Shown one piece after another: positions 52,002 to 60,690 of a stretch of DNA of 64,000 nucleotides. Both the position numbers and the translations under genes were made by a program. The notes beneath the pieces were generated by a model. That model had not been told where the DNA came from and ran no database searches. It saw only the letters and a list, made by a program, of their open reading frames with translations. Source of the DNA: Nocardiopsis sp. YSL2 (GTDB lineage: Bacteria; Actinomycetota; Actinomycetes; Streptosporangiales; Streptosporangiaceae); contig NZ_JAMOAO010000001.1 in assembly GCF_030555055.1 (NCBI RefSeq), positions 2,046,001 through 2,110,000 on the forward strand, read 5' to 3'. Positions within the stretch are counted from its first letter, which is position 1; every line of letters starts with the position of its first letter.

Positions 52002-52976
52002 TCAGCGGCCCAGCGTGGCCCGGGCGAGGGCGAGGACGTGGACGGGTCGGAGTCCGGCGCCCCGGGTGGGGGCGGCCTGGGCACGGCTGCCGACGAAGGT
52101 CTCGAACGCCTGCGGTGAGCTGTAGGAGGGGGACCAGTCCAGCGCCTTCTCCAACGGCGCGGTGTCCATCCCGGTGGCGAGCCGACCGGCGCTCACGGCC
52201 CGCGTGCTGCTCGCGTAGTCGATACGGCCGTGCTTGGCCATGCTCCGCAGGACCTTCAGGCCCCGGGCGGGCACCGGCAGGCGCTGGCCGCCGACCCGGC
52301 GCAGGCAGTCCGACAGCGGCACCGAGTCGGCGCCCGCGACGTCGAAGTGGCCGGTCTCGTCGCTGAGGGCCATGCGGACCAGGGCTTCGGCCGCGTCGTC
52401 CTCGTGTACGAACCGGACGTTGGGGTCCCTGCCGAGCACGGTGGGCACGAAGCGTGCACCGAGGTAACGGGTCAGCGGGGTGTCGACCGAGGGGCCGATG
52501 AGGTTGGCCAGGCGCAGCACCGCCACGGACACGTCCGGGCGGCGGCGCTGGAGGCCGAGTGTGTCGCGCTCGACCTCGGCGGCGTCGTCGGAGTCCAGGC
52601 TGGCGCTGGAGCGCACCACGACCCGCTGGACGCGGGGCGAGCGCTGCGCGGCCGCGAGCACCCGCATGGTCCCCAGGAGCGTGTCCTCCCGGTGGGGTGC
52701 GCGCGCGGTGTCCAGGCCCAGGTGCAGAATGACCTCCGCCCCCGAGTCGGCGACGATCTGCCCGAGGCTCTCGTCGTGCAGGTCCACGTGGACGTACTCG
52801 ACCCCGCGCGGCGCGTCACCGCCCCCGACGGACGCCCGCGGCGCGGAGTCCGCTCGCGGCGGCGGGGAGGAGTCGGCACCGATGACCCGGCGCACACCGG
52901 GCTCCGCGCTCAGGGCCTGGGCGACCCCGGCGGCCAAAGGGCTGGAGACACCGGTGACGAGGACGACACGAGCCAT
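52002..52976 (-). CDS. NAD-dependent epimerase/dehydratase family protein (extended SDR)
   Basis: A 324-residue protein with an N-terminal Rossmann fold. The nucleotide loop reads VTGVSSPLAAGVAQAL, a variant of GxxGxxG with Ser and Ala substitutions. YVHVDLHDESL gives the adenine-contact Asp. The catalytic YxxxK appears to be missing, which suggests a regulatory or binding role. ATG 52976 follows AAGGAA by 9 nt. Upstream on the same strand lies the bS22 gene, a neighbour in other actinomycetes too (from memory). Confidence 0.85.
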   Translation of the reverse strand: MARVVLVTGVSSPLAAGVAQALSAEPGVRRVIGADSSPPPRADSAPRASVGGGDAPRGVEYVHVDLHDESLGQIVADSGAEVILHLGLDTARAPHREDTLLGTMRVLAAAQRSPRVQRVVVRSSASLDSDDAAEVERDTLGLQRRRPDVSVAVLRLANLIGPSVDTPLTRYLGARFVPTVLGRDPNVRFVHEDDAAEALVRMALSDETGHFDVAGADSVPLSDCLRRVGGQRLPVPARGLKVLRSMAKHGRIDYASSTRAVSAGRLATGMDTAPLEKALDWSPSYSSPQAFETFVGSRAQAAPTRGAGLRPVHVLALARATLGR

Positions 52977-53201
52977 GGCGACACGTTCCTTGGGAAGACG
53001 GAAAGTCAGATCCGGACGGCCCGCGGACCGTTCACCGTGAAGGTGAATCGGCTGCCGCGACCCGTGAGACACAACGGTGCCCCACCCAGAAAATTCCATA
53101 GTGGTGGCAAACGCCACGCAAGGAGGAAGGTGTCTCCGCGTCGGGGACGAGCCCTGAAGCACGCCCACGCCCGCGGAGAGACGACATCGGCCGCGACCGG
53201 T

Positions 53202-53300
53202 CTACTTCTTGTTGCGACGCGCCACACGCGTGCGCTTGAGCAGCTTGCGGTGCTTCTTCTTCGCCATCCGCTTGCGACGCTTCTTGATGACGGAACCCAT
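53202..53300 (-). CDS. Small ribosomal protein bS22 (AURKAIP1/COX24 domain)
   Basis: A 32-residue, extremely basic protein starting [20 protein letters not shown] and ending in NKK. The [17 protein letters not shown] core is the COX24/AURKAIP1 motif. Mycobacterial ribosome structures show it as bS22 near the decoding centre. Its size makes it easy to miss. ATG 53300 follows AAGGTGAT, a strong ribosome-binding site, by 3-6 nt. Likely highly expressed. Confidence 0.93.
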   Translation of the reverse strand: MGSVIKKRRKRMAKKKHRKLLKRTRVARRNKK

Positions 53301-53522
53301 GGGATCACCTTCTCGCTGACGATGCGTACGGACATGCCGAACCGCTGGCGGTGAGCACCGGCAGGGGTTCGGATGCGACTGCTGGGGCCGCCGGGCACCG
53401 GCGCGTACGGAGCACGCGCGGACGCCGGGCGAGCCGGGGCGGACCCCGGGGAGGCCGACGTTGGAAACGCACGCCTACCGCACCCGAGGGCCCAGCTTAC
53501 CGTGACGGGTGTGCGGTCCGGG

Positions 53523-54158
53523 TCACGCCCCGGGGACCGCCGGCCCGCCGACGTACAGGGCGGCTGCCGGTTCGGCGTAGCTGACACTGGCCAGGCGATG
53601 ATCGGCGAAGGTCAGCGACGTCACACTCGCCAGATTGCATTCGCGCCGGTCAGGGCGGTGCCACAGCCGCCTCGCCTCGGCCGCGCGGCGGGCCGTCCAG
53701 ATGGGCAGCTGGTGGCTCACGCACACCGCCTCCCGGCCCCAGGCGGCCCGACGGGCGGTCTTGATCGCCGACACCATCCGCGCGAGGATCTCGGTGTAGG
53801 GCTCGCCCCAGGACGGCAGGAACGGGTTGTAGAGCCGCCTGAGCACGCGCGGGTCGCGTGCCGAGCGCGCCGACAGGGACATCCCCTGGAACCTGTTGCC
53901 CGCCTCGATGAGGCGTTCGTCCAGGGTGACCGGCAGGTCCAGCGTCTTCTGGAGCGGAACCGCGGTCTCCTGTGTGCGGTCCAGCGGCGAGGAGAACAGT
54001 GCGGCGACGTCGTGCCCCTCGAACCACTCGGCGGCCGTCTCGGCCATGCGCTGGCCGCGGTCGCTCAGGTGGTAGTCGGGGAGCCTGCCGTACAGGACCT
54101 TGTCCGGGTTGTACACCTCGCCGTGCCTGAGCAGGTGCACGACGGTGGTCGTGGTCAT
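53523..54158 (-). CDS. Histidine phosphatase family protein (phosphoglycerate-mutase-like)
   Basis: A 211-residue histidine phosphatase. The phosphohistidine motif is VVHLLRHGEVYNP (His11). Downstream LFSSPLDRTQETA carries the second Arg, and AVCVSHQLPIW carries the second His. This is a broad phosphatase branch, not the glycolytic mutase, and lies 32 bp after hemL on the same strand, as in several actinomycetes. ATG 54158 follows AAGGA by 8 nt. Substrate unknown. Confidence 0.9.
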   Translation of the reverse strand: MTTTTVVHLLRHGEVYNPDKVLYGRLPDYHLSDRGQRMAETAAEWFEGHDVAALFSSPLDRTQETAVPLQKTLDLPVTLDERLIEAGNRFQGMSLSARSARDPRVLRRLYNPFLPSWGEPYTEILARMVSAIKTARRAAWGREAVCVSHQLPIWTARRAAEARRLWHRPDRRECNLASVTSLTFADHRLASVSYAEPAAALYVGGPAVPGA

Positions 54159-54190
54159 CGTGGTCGTCCTTGTCTCGGTGTCGGGGCGGG

Positions 54191-55486
54191 TCAGCCCTGC
54201 GCCTCGGCGGCCGCCCGGGCCGCCCGTGGCAGGGCCGAGACCACCTGGTCGATGGCCGCGTCGTCGTGCGCCGCGGAGAAGAACCACGCCTCGAAGGCCG
54301 CGGGAGGAAGGTACACGCCCTGGTCGAGCATGGCGTGGAAGAACGCCGAGAAGACCGCCGTGTCGGTGGTACGGGCGCTGTCGAAGTCGGTCACCTCCCG
54401 GTCGGTGAAGAACACCGTGAAGAGGTTGCCGCCGCCCTGGACCCGGTGGACGACTCCGGCGGCGCTGAGCGCCTTGGAGACCTCGGCCTCGACCTGCGCG
54501 GAGACGCGGTCGATGTGGGCGTAGACCTCGGGGGTGGCACCGCGCAGCGTGGCGAGTCCGGCCGCCGTGGCCAGCGGGTTCCCGGAGAGGGTGCCCGCCT
54601 GGTAGACGGGGCCGTCCGGCGCGAGGCGGTCCATGATCTCGGCACGGCCGCCGAACGCGGCGGCGGGCAGGCCGCCGCCCATGACCTTGCCGAAGGTCAT
54701 GAGGTCGGGGGCGACCTCCTCCAGGCCGAACCAGCCGGAGGCGGAGACGCGGAAGCCGGTGAGGACCTCGTCGAGGATCAGCAGGGCGCCGTTGGCGTGC
54801 GCGATCTCCTTGAGGCGGGCGTTGAATCCGGCCTTGGGCGGGACGACGCCCATGTTCGCGGGGCAGGCCTCGGCGATGACGCACGCGATGTCCTCGCCGT
54901 GCTCGGCGAAGGCGCGCTCGACGGCCTCGGGGTCGTTGTAGGGGAGCACGAGGGTGTCGGCGGCGCTGGCGCCGGTCACGCCCGGGGAGTCGGGGAGCGC
55001 GAAGGTGGCCAGGCCGGACCCGGCGGCGGCCAGGAGGGCGTCGACGTGGCCGTGGTAGTTGCCCGCGAACTTGACGATCTTGCTGCGCCCGGTGTAGCCG
55101 CGGGCGAGGCGGATCGCGGACATGGTCGCCTCGGTACCGGAATTGACCAGGCGGACCTTCTCCACGGGGGTGCGTGCCACGATCAGCTCGGCGAGTTCGA
55201 CCTCGCCCCGCGTCGGCGCGCCGTAGGAGGTCCCGGCGTCGACCGCGTGGTGGAGGGCGGACACGACCGGGGGCGCGGCGTGGCCGAGGATCAGCGGCCC
55301 CCAGGAGCACACGAGGTCGACGTACCGGTGTCCCTCGGTGTCGGTGAGGTAGGGGCCCTCACCCTTGACGAAGAAGGGCGGGGTGCCGCCGACGGCGCCG
55401 AAGGCGCGCACGGGCGAGTTCACACCACCGGGGACGACGTCGGTGGCCCGACGGAAGAGCTCTGCGGAAGTCTGTTGAGTACCCAC
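54191..55486 (-). CDS. hemL: Glutamate-1-semialdehyde 2,1-aminomutase
   Basis: A 431-residue PLP enzyme forming 5-aminolevulinate, the second step of the C5 heme pathway. PLP-binding Lys is K267 in [17 protein letters not shown]; the acid that contacts the ring is in [12 protein letters not shown]. The N-terminal VNSPVRAFG and gating loop [16 protein letters not shown] are conserved. Start is GTG 55486. Other heme genes (hemA, C, D, B) lie 4-8 kb upstream on the same strand, with the ATPase/RloB pair and other genes in between. Confidence 0.96.
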   Translation of the reverse strand: MGTQQTSAELFRRATDVVPGGVNSPVRAFGAVGGTPPFFVKGEGPYLTDTEGHRYVDLVCSWGPLILGHAAPPVVSALHHAVDAGTSYGAPTRGEVELAELIVARTPVEKVRLVNSGTEATMSAIRLARGYTGRSKIVKFAGNYHGHVDALLAAAGSGLATFALPDSPGVTGASAADTLVLPYNDPEAVERAFAEHGEDIACVIAEACPANMGVVPPKAGFNARLKEIAHANGALLILDEVLTGFRVSASGWFGLEEVAPDLMTFGKVMGGGLPAAAFGGRAEIMDRLAPDGPVYQAGTLSGNPLATAAGLATLRGATPEVYAHIDRVSAQVEAEVSKALSAAGVVHRVQGGGNLFTVFFTDREVTDFDSARTTDTAVFSAFFHAMLDQGVYLPPAAFEAWFFSAAHDDAAIDQVVSALPRAARAAAEAQG

Positions 55487-55570
55487 GTCAACCAGTGTGT
55501 CAGCTGCGTCCTCCGACCTGACCGTGACCCGCCCCGCACCGGACGCTCGGCCAGGGCTCTGAGCGGCGGT

Positions 55571-56140
55571 TCAGTCACGGAGGATGACCTCCAGGAGCCG
55601 GTGGACCCCTGTGCTGGGATCCGTGCCCGCGGGCAGCCGGGCCGCACGTTCGCGGGCGTCCTTGAGCCCGTGGGCGAAGTCCTTGAAGTGGGTGCGGCCC
55701 TTGTCCCAGCCGGGAACGAGTCGCTTGAGTACCCTTTCCGCCTTGGCGCCGGACTCGAGGGCCGCGCGATGGTCCGCGACGTGGAGGATGAGCCAGGACT
55801 CGAAGGTCGGGGTGGAGGGAGCCGTGTGGACCCCGTCTCGCTCGGCGGCGCCGACCAGTTCGGTCACGTCGCGGCCGTCGGTGTCGAAGACCGCCCAGAC
55901 CTCCGTGTACTCGTCACGCGCAGCCTGGGCCGCTCCCCTGACGACCACCTGGCTCTGGGGGTGTTTGGACCTGCGCACATGCACGACGTGCACCCGAACG
56001 TCCGGGTGGCGCTTCATGGTGTCGAAATAGCGCTTCTCCGTCTCACCCTCGCAGACGATCAGGTAGACGCGCTGTTCCTCCCGATGGGGCCGGCGGCGCC
56101 GAAGGTCTGTCTCCTTCTCACGCTTGCGACGCTTGCTCAC
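55571..56140 (-). CDS. rloB: RloB-like Toprim-fold protein, partner of AAA ATPase
   Basis: A 189-residue protein of the RloB family (PF13707, also called AbiLii). The N-terminus is very basic (MSKRRKREKETDLRRRRPHR). The Toprim-like core has the Glu of VYLIVCEGETEKRYF (E31) and the Asp pair of VWAVFDTDGRD (D86, D88). The family signature PTFESWLILH follows. The fold is that of nucleases in OLD and PARIS systems; DNA or tRNA cleavage is inferred. ATG 56140 overlaps the stop of the upstream ATPase by 4 bp. Encoded beside hemL, 85 bp upstream of it. Confidence 0.87.
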   Translation of the reverse strand: MSKRRKREKETDLRRRRPHREEQRVYLIVCEGETEKRYFDTMKRHPDVRVHVVHVRRSKHPQSQVVVRGAAQAARDEYTEVWAVFDTDGRDVTELVGAAERDGVHTAPSTPTFESWLILHVADHRAALESGAKAERVLKRLVPGWDKGRTHFKDFAHGLKDARERAARLPAGTDPSTGVHRLLEVILRD

Positions 56141-57510
56141 CGGGCTGCTTCCTCCGGCTTCTGTTCCCGCTTGCGAAGGGCGTCGCGGAACAACTCATCG
56201 TCCACGTCCGGAACGGCGCCGTAGCGGCCCGTGAGGTAGCGGCGGGCGCGGTTGTCGTCAGCTCGGGGTTTGAAGTCACTGAGCGGGTAGAGCGAGGTCC
56301 GTCCCTCGGCGTCCTTGTCCACGAACCAGATGTGGTCGCGCTTGAGGACCTCTTGACCGCGGACACGTCCGAGGAGGCTCGCGTCATGGCTGGTGAAGAT
56401 CAGTTGCGCACCCTTGGGGTTCTGCTCCTCGTCCTGGAACAGGGCGATGACCCGCGCGGAGAGATAGGGGTGGAGACTGGCGTCGATCTCGTCGATGGCG
56501 AGCACTCCTCCGGACTCCAATACCCGTTGGGCCTCGAACCCGACAGTGGCAAGCGCCCTCGTACCCAGAGACTCCTCTTCCCAGAGCAGAGGACGCGCTG
56601 ACCCATCGCCTAGATGGTGGAAGACGATGGACCCGCCACGGTCCTTGAGCCACAGGGCCAGCGTGCCGCTACGGGCAACACCCGCTTCGGCAGACGAGCT
56701 CCTCTCGGCTCCGCCACCAGCACTCGTCATGGAGAGGTCCGGGGCGTCCAGGTCTGGCGCCGCCCTCCATCGACTCATCCGTTCCAGGACCGGATCCGGC
56801 ACTGGATCGCGCCGCTTCAACTCCACGTCCTGGATGCCGGTGTCCGCTGATGTCAGAAGTCGGCTCAGGGTCCGCAGGCGCTCCGCGGACACAGCCCCGC
56901 TCCTCACCCATGCGGGCGGTTCGGGGCGCCGTTCCTCCGCGAACACGAGGCCTTCCGAGAACCACTGGTACACCGCCTCCACCGCTTCCTGCTCGGCGCG
57001 GGCGGCGACGGTGAGGAAGAGGACGTTGCGCGCGGTGATGGACTCGACCTGCCGAAGGTTCGCGGGAGTGGCTCCCCCGAAGGAGAAGTGACCGCCCTCG
57101 CGCTCGAACAGGACGCGTCTGCGCTGCCTGGGGTAGCTGTACAGCCATTCCTCGGCCACCTGGTCGTCGTCGATGGCGAACCCGTAGGTGTACCGGACTC
57201 CCCCGAGTCGAAGGTCGACCACGAACGTGGACGGCTCGCCTTCCGACTCAGCGTCGAGGGCGAAGGGGTGCCGCCGCATACCGGAGCCGGGTTCGTTCTC
57301 CCGCATCGACCAGCGAACGGTGTCGCGCATGAACGAGAGGGCATCCAGGACGTTCGACTTGCCGGAGGCGTTGGCGCCGAAGATCCCGGCGACGGTGGTC
57401 GCCTCCCAATCGGCTTGCTGAGGACGAGCGTCGTCGTAGCCGGGGGTGAGGAGGAGTTGCTGCTCGTCACGGATGGACTTGTGGTTCTCCACGCGGAAAC
57501 TCAACAGCAT
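56137..57510 (-). CDS. ABC-type AAA ATPase, RloA/AbiLi-like (OLD/PARIS-related)
   Basis: A 457-residue ATPase. Walker A is GIFGANASGKSN (42-53), Walker B is VLAIDEIDASLHP (D340, E341), and the switch His is H375 in IFTSHDASLLGR. The SMC-like N-terminal strand LLSFRVENHKSIRDEQQLLL is typical of the AAA_15/AAA_21 group found in OLD, Septu, PARIS and AbiL defence proteins. The signature loop probably lies at STAGG-like MTSAGGGAERSS. ATG 57510 follows GGGGAGGGG by 7 nt. The four-base overlap with rloB indicates one functional pair; third positions seem slightly less GC-rich than in neighbours. Confidence 0.88.
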   Translation of the reverse strand: MLLSFRVENHKSIRDEQQLLLTPGYDDARPQQADWEATTVAGIFGANASGKSNVLDALSFMRDTVRWSMRENEPGSGMRRHPFALDAESEGEPSTFVVDLRLGGVRYTYGFAIDDDQVAEEWLYSYPRQRRRVLFEREGGHFSFGGATPANLRQVESITARNVLFLTVAARAEQEAVEAVYQWFSEGLVFAEERRPEPPAWVRSGAVSAERLRTLSRLLTSADTGIQDVELKRRDPVPDPVLERMSRWRAAPDLDAPDLSMTSAGGGAERSSSAEAGVARSGTLALWLKDRGGSIVFHHLGDGSARPLLWEEESLGTRALATVGFEAQRVLESGGVLAIDEIDASLHPYLSARVIALFQDEEQNPKGAQLIFTSHDASLLGRVRGQEVLKRDHIWFVDKDAEGRTSLYPLSDFKPRADDNRARRYLTGRYGAVPDVDDELFRDALRKREQKPEEAAR

Positions 57511-58005
57511 ATCGATCCCCTCCCCCGAAGATCAGCGGCCTGACCGCCATCCGTGTGGAAAAACCGCACCACCCCAGCATGCCACGCACGCGTGGCCACG
57601 AACAGTCGTGCCCTGCTCTGGGACGGGGCGGGGCACGCGGTTCGGGTGCGGGCCAGACGGAGGTGAGGGCGCGCTCGTGCTCGTGCGTGTCGCCGGGTCG
57701 ACCGGCCCTGCCGGAGCGGACGAGGGGGCGCAGGCGTTCGGTGGCGGCGAGGCGTTCGACGAGCAGGGTGATCGGGCGGGCCGAAGCGAGCGACACCAGG
57801 GTGGCGACCAGGGCACCGGCCAGGTGACTGGACTCCCATGGATTCGTGAACGAGACGTTCCTCATCCTGTCACCCGAAGGGGACCGCCGAGGCCGGAAAA
57901 CCGCGCATGCCGACGAAGGGGACACGCCGCCCCGACGACAGGGGGTGGAGTGACCGGTCAGTAGTTTGGGGGCGACCACCTGTCTTCCCACCCATCGGAG
58001 CTGCC
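57511..58005. other. Region between ATPase and rraA
   Basis: Apart from the coding remnant, 57866-58005 holds the rraA promoter area, with a TAGTTT-like element at about 57962. No promoter for the ATPase/RloB operon stands out between 57511 and 57650. Confidence 0.4.
57653..57865 (-). pseudogene. Coding remnant of unknown gene upstream of the ATPase
   Basis: From ATG 57865 about 70 codons show strong third-position GC bias and a protein-like sequence, beginning [20 protein letters not shown] and running through ITLLVERLAATERLRPLVRS to HEHERALTSVW. After that the frame becomes proline/arginine noise and runs into the ATPase gene. It looks like the N-terminal part of a gene truncated by insertion of the ATPase/RloB module. 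A faint resemblance to the N-terminus of lasso-peptide B2 proteins is too weak to name it. Confidence 0.4.
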
Positions 58006-58488
58006 ATGACCACGGCCTTCACCACGGCGGACCTCATCGACGACCACGGCGACACCCTGCGCAGCTGCTCGACGCAGTTCCGTCAGCTGGGCGGCCGTGC
58101 CCGCTTCCGCGGGCCCATCCGGACCGTCAAGTGCCACGAGGACAACGGGCTGGTCAAGAAGGTCCTCAACTCCCCCGGTGCAGGCGCCGTCCTGGTCGTG
58201 GACGGCGGCGGCTCCCTGCGCAGCGCCCTGATGGGCGACATGATCGCCGAGTCCGCGGTGGCCAACGGATGGGCGGGCGTGATCATCAACGGCGCCGTGC
58301 GCGACACCGTCGCCCTGGCCGGGCTCGACCTCGGCGTCAAGGCTCTGGGCTCCAACCCGCGCAAGTCCGTCAAGGACGGCGCCGGGCAGGCGGACGTGAC
58401 CGTCACCTTCGGCGACGTCGCCTTCGTCCCCGGCGAGTGGCTCTACAGCGACGAGGACGGGATCGTCGTCAACGCCACCGAGATCTGA
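58006..58488 (+). CDS. rraA: RraA family protein (RNase E regulator / HMG-aldolase-like)
   Basis: A 160-residue protein that forms a trimeric ring. Motifs [20 protein letters not shown] and [14 protein letters not shown] (metal and substrate loop, GDxxAE with R17 downstream) are typical. In E. coli RraA inhibits RNase E; close relatives are metal-dependent HMG/CHA aldolases or oxaloacetate decarboxylases, and the key Asp/Arg for aldolase chemistry seem present. ATG 58006 follows GGAG by 5 nt. A good terminator follows. Confidence 0.9.
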   Translation: MTTAFTTADLIDDHGDTLRSCSTQFRQLGGRARFRGPIRTVKCHEDNGLVKKVLNSPGAGAVLVVDGGGSLRSALMGDMIAESAVANGWAGVIINGAVRDTVALAGLDLGVKALGSNPRKSVKDGAGQADVTVTFGDVAFVPGEWLYSDEDGIVVNATEI

Positions 58489-58510
58489 CCGGGACCGGCG
58501 GAGGACCCGC

Positions 58511-58537
58511 CGTCGCGCGGAGCCGCTTGGCGCGACG
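58511..58537 (+). terminator. Terminator of rraA
   Basis: CGTCGCGC (58511-58518) pairs with GCGCGACG (58530-58537), 22 bp after the stop codon. It marks the break point before the truncated VOC sequence. Confidence 0.7.
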
Positions 58538-58575
58538 GGGCTCCCGTGGCGGCGCGGAGGGTCGGCGATCGCCCG

Positions 58576-58821
58576 GTGGCCGCGCCGGGCGCCCCGGCGA
58601 TGTCGGAGGAGATCGCCGAGCAGGTCCGCGACCTGCTCACCAAGGGCGCCATGGGCGGCTGGTTCATCCTCACGACGAACGACTGCCGCGGCACGTACGA
58701 GAAGCTGCGCGCCCAGGGCGTGGAGTTCACCGAGGAACCGACCGAACGCCCCTACGGCATCGACTGCGCGCTGCGCGACCCGTTCGGCAACCGGCTGCGC
58801 ATCACCCAGGTCAAGGGCTGA
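58576..58821 (+). pseudogene. C-terminal half of a VOC (glyoxalase-like) protein
   Basis: About 80 codons encode the second beta-alpha-beta-beta-beta module of a VOC protein: MSEEIAEQVRDLLTKGAMGG to YGIDCALRDPFGNRLRITQV. The first module with its metal His is missing; upstream is the rraA terminator. ATG 58600 with weak support could still give a 73-residue product, but half a VOC domain is unlikely to fold alone. A 5' deletion is the simplest reading. Confidence 0.7.
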
Positions 58822-58851
58822 GGCCCACCCGCCGGACCCCCGGCCTGAGCG

Positions 58852-59511
58852 TCAGCTCCGGTGGGGGAACTCCTCGCTGGCGTCGGACAGGACGTCCAGC
58901 ACCGCGATGGGGTCGGGCAGCGGCACGGCGCCGTCCTCGTCGCGTGGCGCCCGGATCCAGGTGACCCGGCCTCCGGACGGCAGCGCCGAGGGGGCGCCGG
59001 GCACGAAGCTGTCGCGGCAGTGCCACCGCAGTCCGGGCGTCTCCTCCACCGACTCCGGGACGGTGTCCAGGTGGCAGGACCACCACTCGTCCTCGTCCAC
59101 CGGGGACCGGGTCGCCACGAAGAACAGGTAGCGGGAGGACTCCACCGCCGCGACCGGCCCCGCCGGGACGCCGGAGCGGCCCATCCGTGCCAGGGCCATC
59201 ACGCCGGCCTCGCGGGGCACGTCGAAGACGTCGAAGACCCGGCCGGTCGGCAGGATCACGTTCGCGTCGGGGGTGGCGGTCCACCAGCGGCGGATCCGGT
59301 CGGGGTCGGTGCTGGCCTCCACACCCCACGCCATCGTCACCGGGTGCGCCGCCGGATCCGGGCAGCCCATCCGGTCGCACGTGCACGCGCGGTCCTGGCC
59401 GGGCGCGGCGCCCCGCACCACCGGCCATCCCAGCCGCGCGTAGCGCAGTGCTGACTCCAGCATGCTGTCCGCCGCATGCCGTCGCTTCCGTCGGTACAGG
59501 ACGTCGGCCAT
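58852..59511 (-). CDS. Bifunctional DNA primase/polymerase N-terminal-like protein (Prim-Pol)
   Basis: A 219-residue stand-alone domain with the start of actinobacterial Prim-Pol-like proteins: MLESALRYARLGWPVVRG, ACTCDRMGCPDPAAHP (a Cys/His group that may hold zinc) and NVILPTGRVFDVFDVP, where the two catalytic acids of archaeo-eukaryotic primases sit as DVFD. The downstream His motif is unclear. It lies 93 bp after hemB on the same strand. Polymerase activity is doubtful; relatives in this position are conserved but uncharacterised. Confidence 0.78.
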   Translation of the reverse strand: MADVLYRRKRRHAADSMLESALRYARLGWPVVRGAAPGQDRACTCDRMGCPDPAAHPVTMAWGVEASTDPDRIRRWWTATPDANVILPTGRVFDVFDVPREAGVMALARMGRSGVPAGPVAAVESSRYLFFVATRSPVDEDEWWSCHLDTVPESVEETPGLRWHCRDSFVPGAPSALPSGGRVTWIRAPRDEDGAVPLPDPIAVLDVLSDASEEFPHRS

Positions 59512-59604
59512 GGAACCCCCGGTGCTCGTGTGTAGATCCAGGCGCGGCCGACGTCTCCCGCCCCCCGCCCGGCGACCGCGACCGGGACGAAAGGCCTGGT
59601 CGTG

Positions 59605-60597
59605 CTACCTCAGCAGGCGCGCCGCCTCGGTCGCCCAGTAGGTGAGGATCTGCTCGGCGCCCGCCCGGCGGTAGGAGGTGAGGGTCTCCACGATCGCCCG
59701 CTCCCGGTCCAGCCAGCCCTTCTCGGCCGCGGCCTCGATCATCGCGTACTCTCCGCTGACCTGATAGGCCGACACGGGGACCGGTGAGGTCTCGGCGACC
59801 CTGGCCACGATGTCGAGGTAGGCCAGACCCGGTTTGACCATCACCATGTCGGCTCCCTCGGCCACGTCCAGCGCCACCTCGCGCAGCGCCTCGCGGACGT
59901 TGGCGGGGTCCTGCTGGTAGCCGGAGCGGTCGCCGAACTGCGGCGCCCCCTCGGCCGCCTCGCGGAAGGGCCCGTAGAACACCGACGCGTACTTGGCCGC
60001 GTAGGCCAGGATCGGCACCTGGGCGAAGCCGGCGCCGTCCAGCCCGCGGCGGATCGCCGCGACCTGGCCGTCCATCATGCCGCTGGGCGCCACGACGGCG
60101 GCGCCCGCCTCGGCCTGGGCGGCCGCGACGGCCGCGTACCGCTCCAGGGTGAGGTCGTTGTCCACGTGGCCGTCGGCCTCCAGCGGCCCGCAGTGGCCGT
60201 GCGAGGTGTACTCGCACAGGCACAGGTCCGCCATGACCACCAGCTCGTCGCCGACGTCCGCGGCCAGGTCGCGCAGCGCCACCTGCACGACCCCGTCCGG
60301 GTCGTCGGCGCCCGATCCGCGCTCGTCCTTGTGCTCGGGGATCCCGAACAGCATCACGCCGCCCACACCGGCCCGGGCCGCCTCCTGGGCGGCCTTGCGC
60401 AGGCTGTCGCGGGTGTGCTGCACCTGGCCGGGCATGGAGGAGATCGGCACCGGTTCGGTGAGGCCCTCCTTGACGAACATCGGCAGGACGAGGTTCTCCG
60501 GCCGCACCCGCGTCTCGGCGACCAGACGGCGCAGGGCCGCTCCGCGGCGCAGACGGCGCGGCCGAACGGCGGGGAAGGCGGCGTCGGAGGCGGTCAA
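59605..60597 (-). CDS. hemB: Porphobilinogen synthase (5-aminolevulinate dehydratase)
   Basis: A 330-residue TIM-barrel octameric enzyme joining two aminolevulinates. Schiff-base lysines are in AYAAKYASVFYGPF and MVKPGLAYLDI. The Cys pair LCLCEYTSHGHCG is the zinc-type or its magnesium variant region. The start appears to be TTG 60597, with GAGGAG 7 nt upstream; no better ATG or GTG lies in frame nearby. It follows the hemD fusion by 93 bp. Confidence 0.96.
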   Translation of the reverse strand: MTASDAAFPAVRPRRLRRGAALRRLVAETRVRPENLVLPMFVKEGLTEPVPISSMPGQVQHTRDSLRKAAQEAARAGVGGVMLFGIPEHKDERGSGADDPDGVVQVALRDLAADVGDELVVMADLCLCEYTSHGHCGPLEADGHVDNDLTLERYAAVAAAQAEAGAAVVAPSGMMDGQVAAIRRGLDGAGFAQVPILAYAAKYASVFYGPFREAAEGAPQFGDRSGYQQDPANVREALREVALDVAEGADMVMVKPGLAYLDIVARVAETSPVPVSAYQVSGEYAMIEAAAEKGWLDRERAIVETLTSYRRAGAEQILTYWATEAARLLR

Positions 60598-60690
60598 TTC
60601 GGGCTCCTCATGGCGGTGGCGGGTGGTGCCTGGGCGGTACTGCGCCGGAGGCGTCGGTCGAGGGTGGTGGCGGGCAACGGGTGGGCGGCG

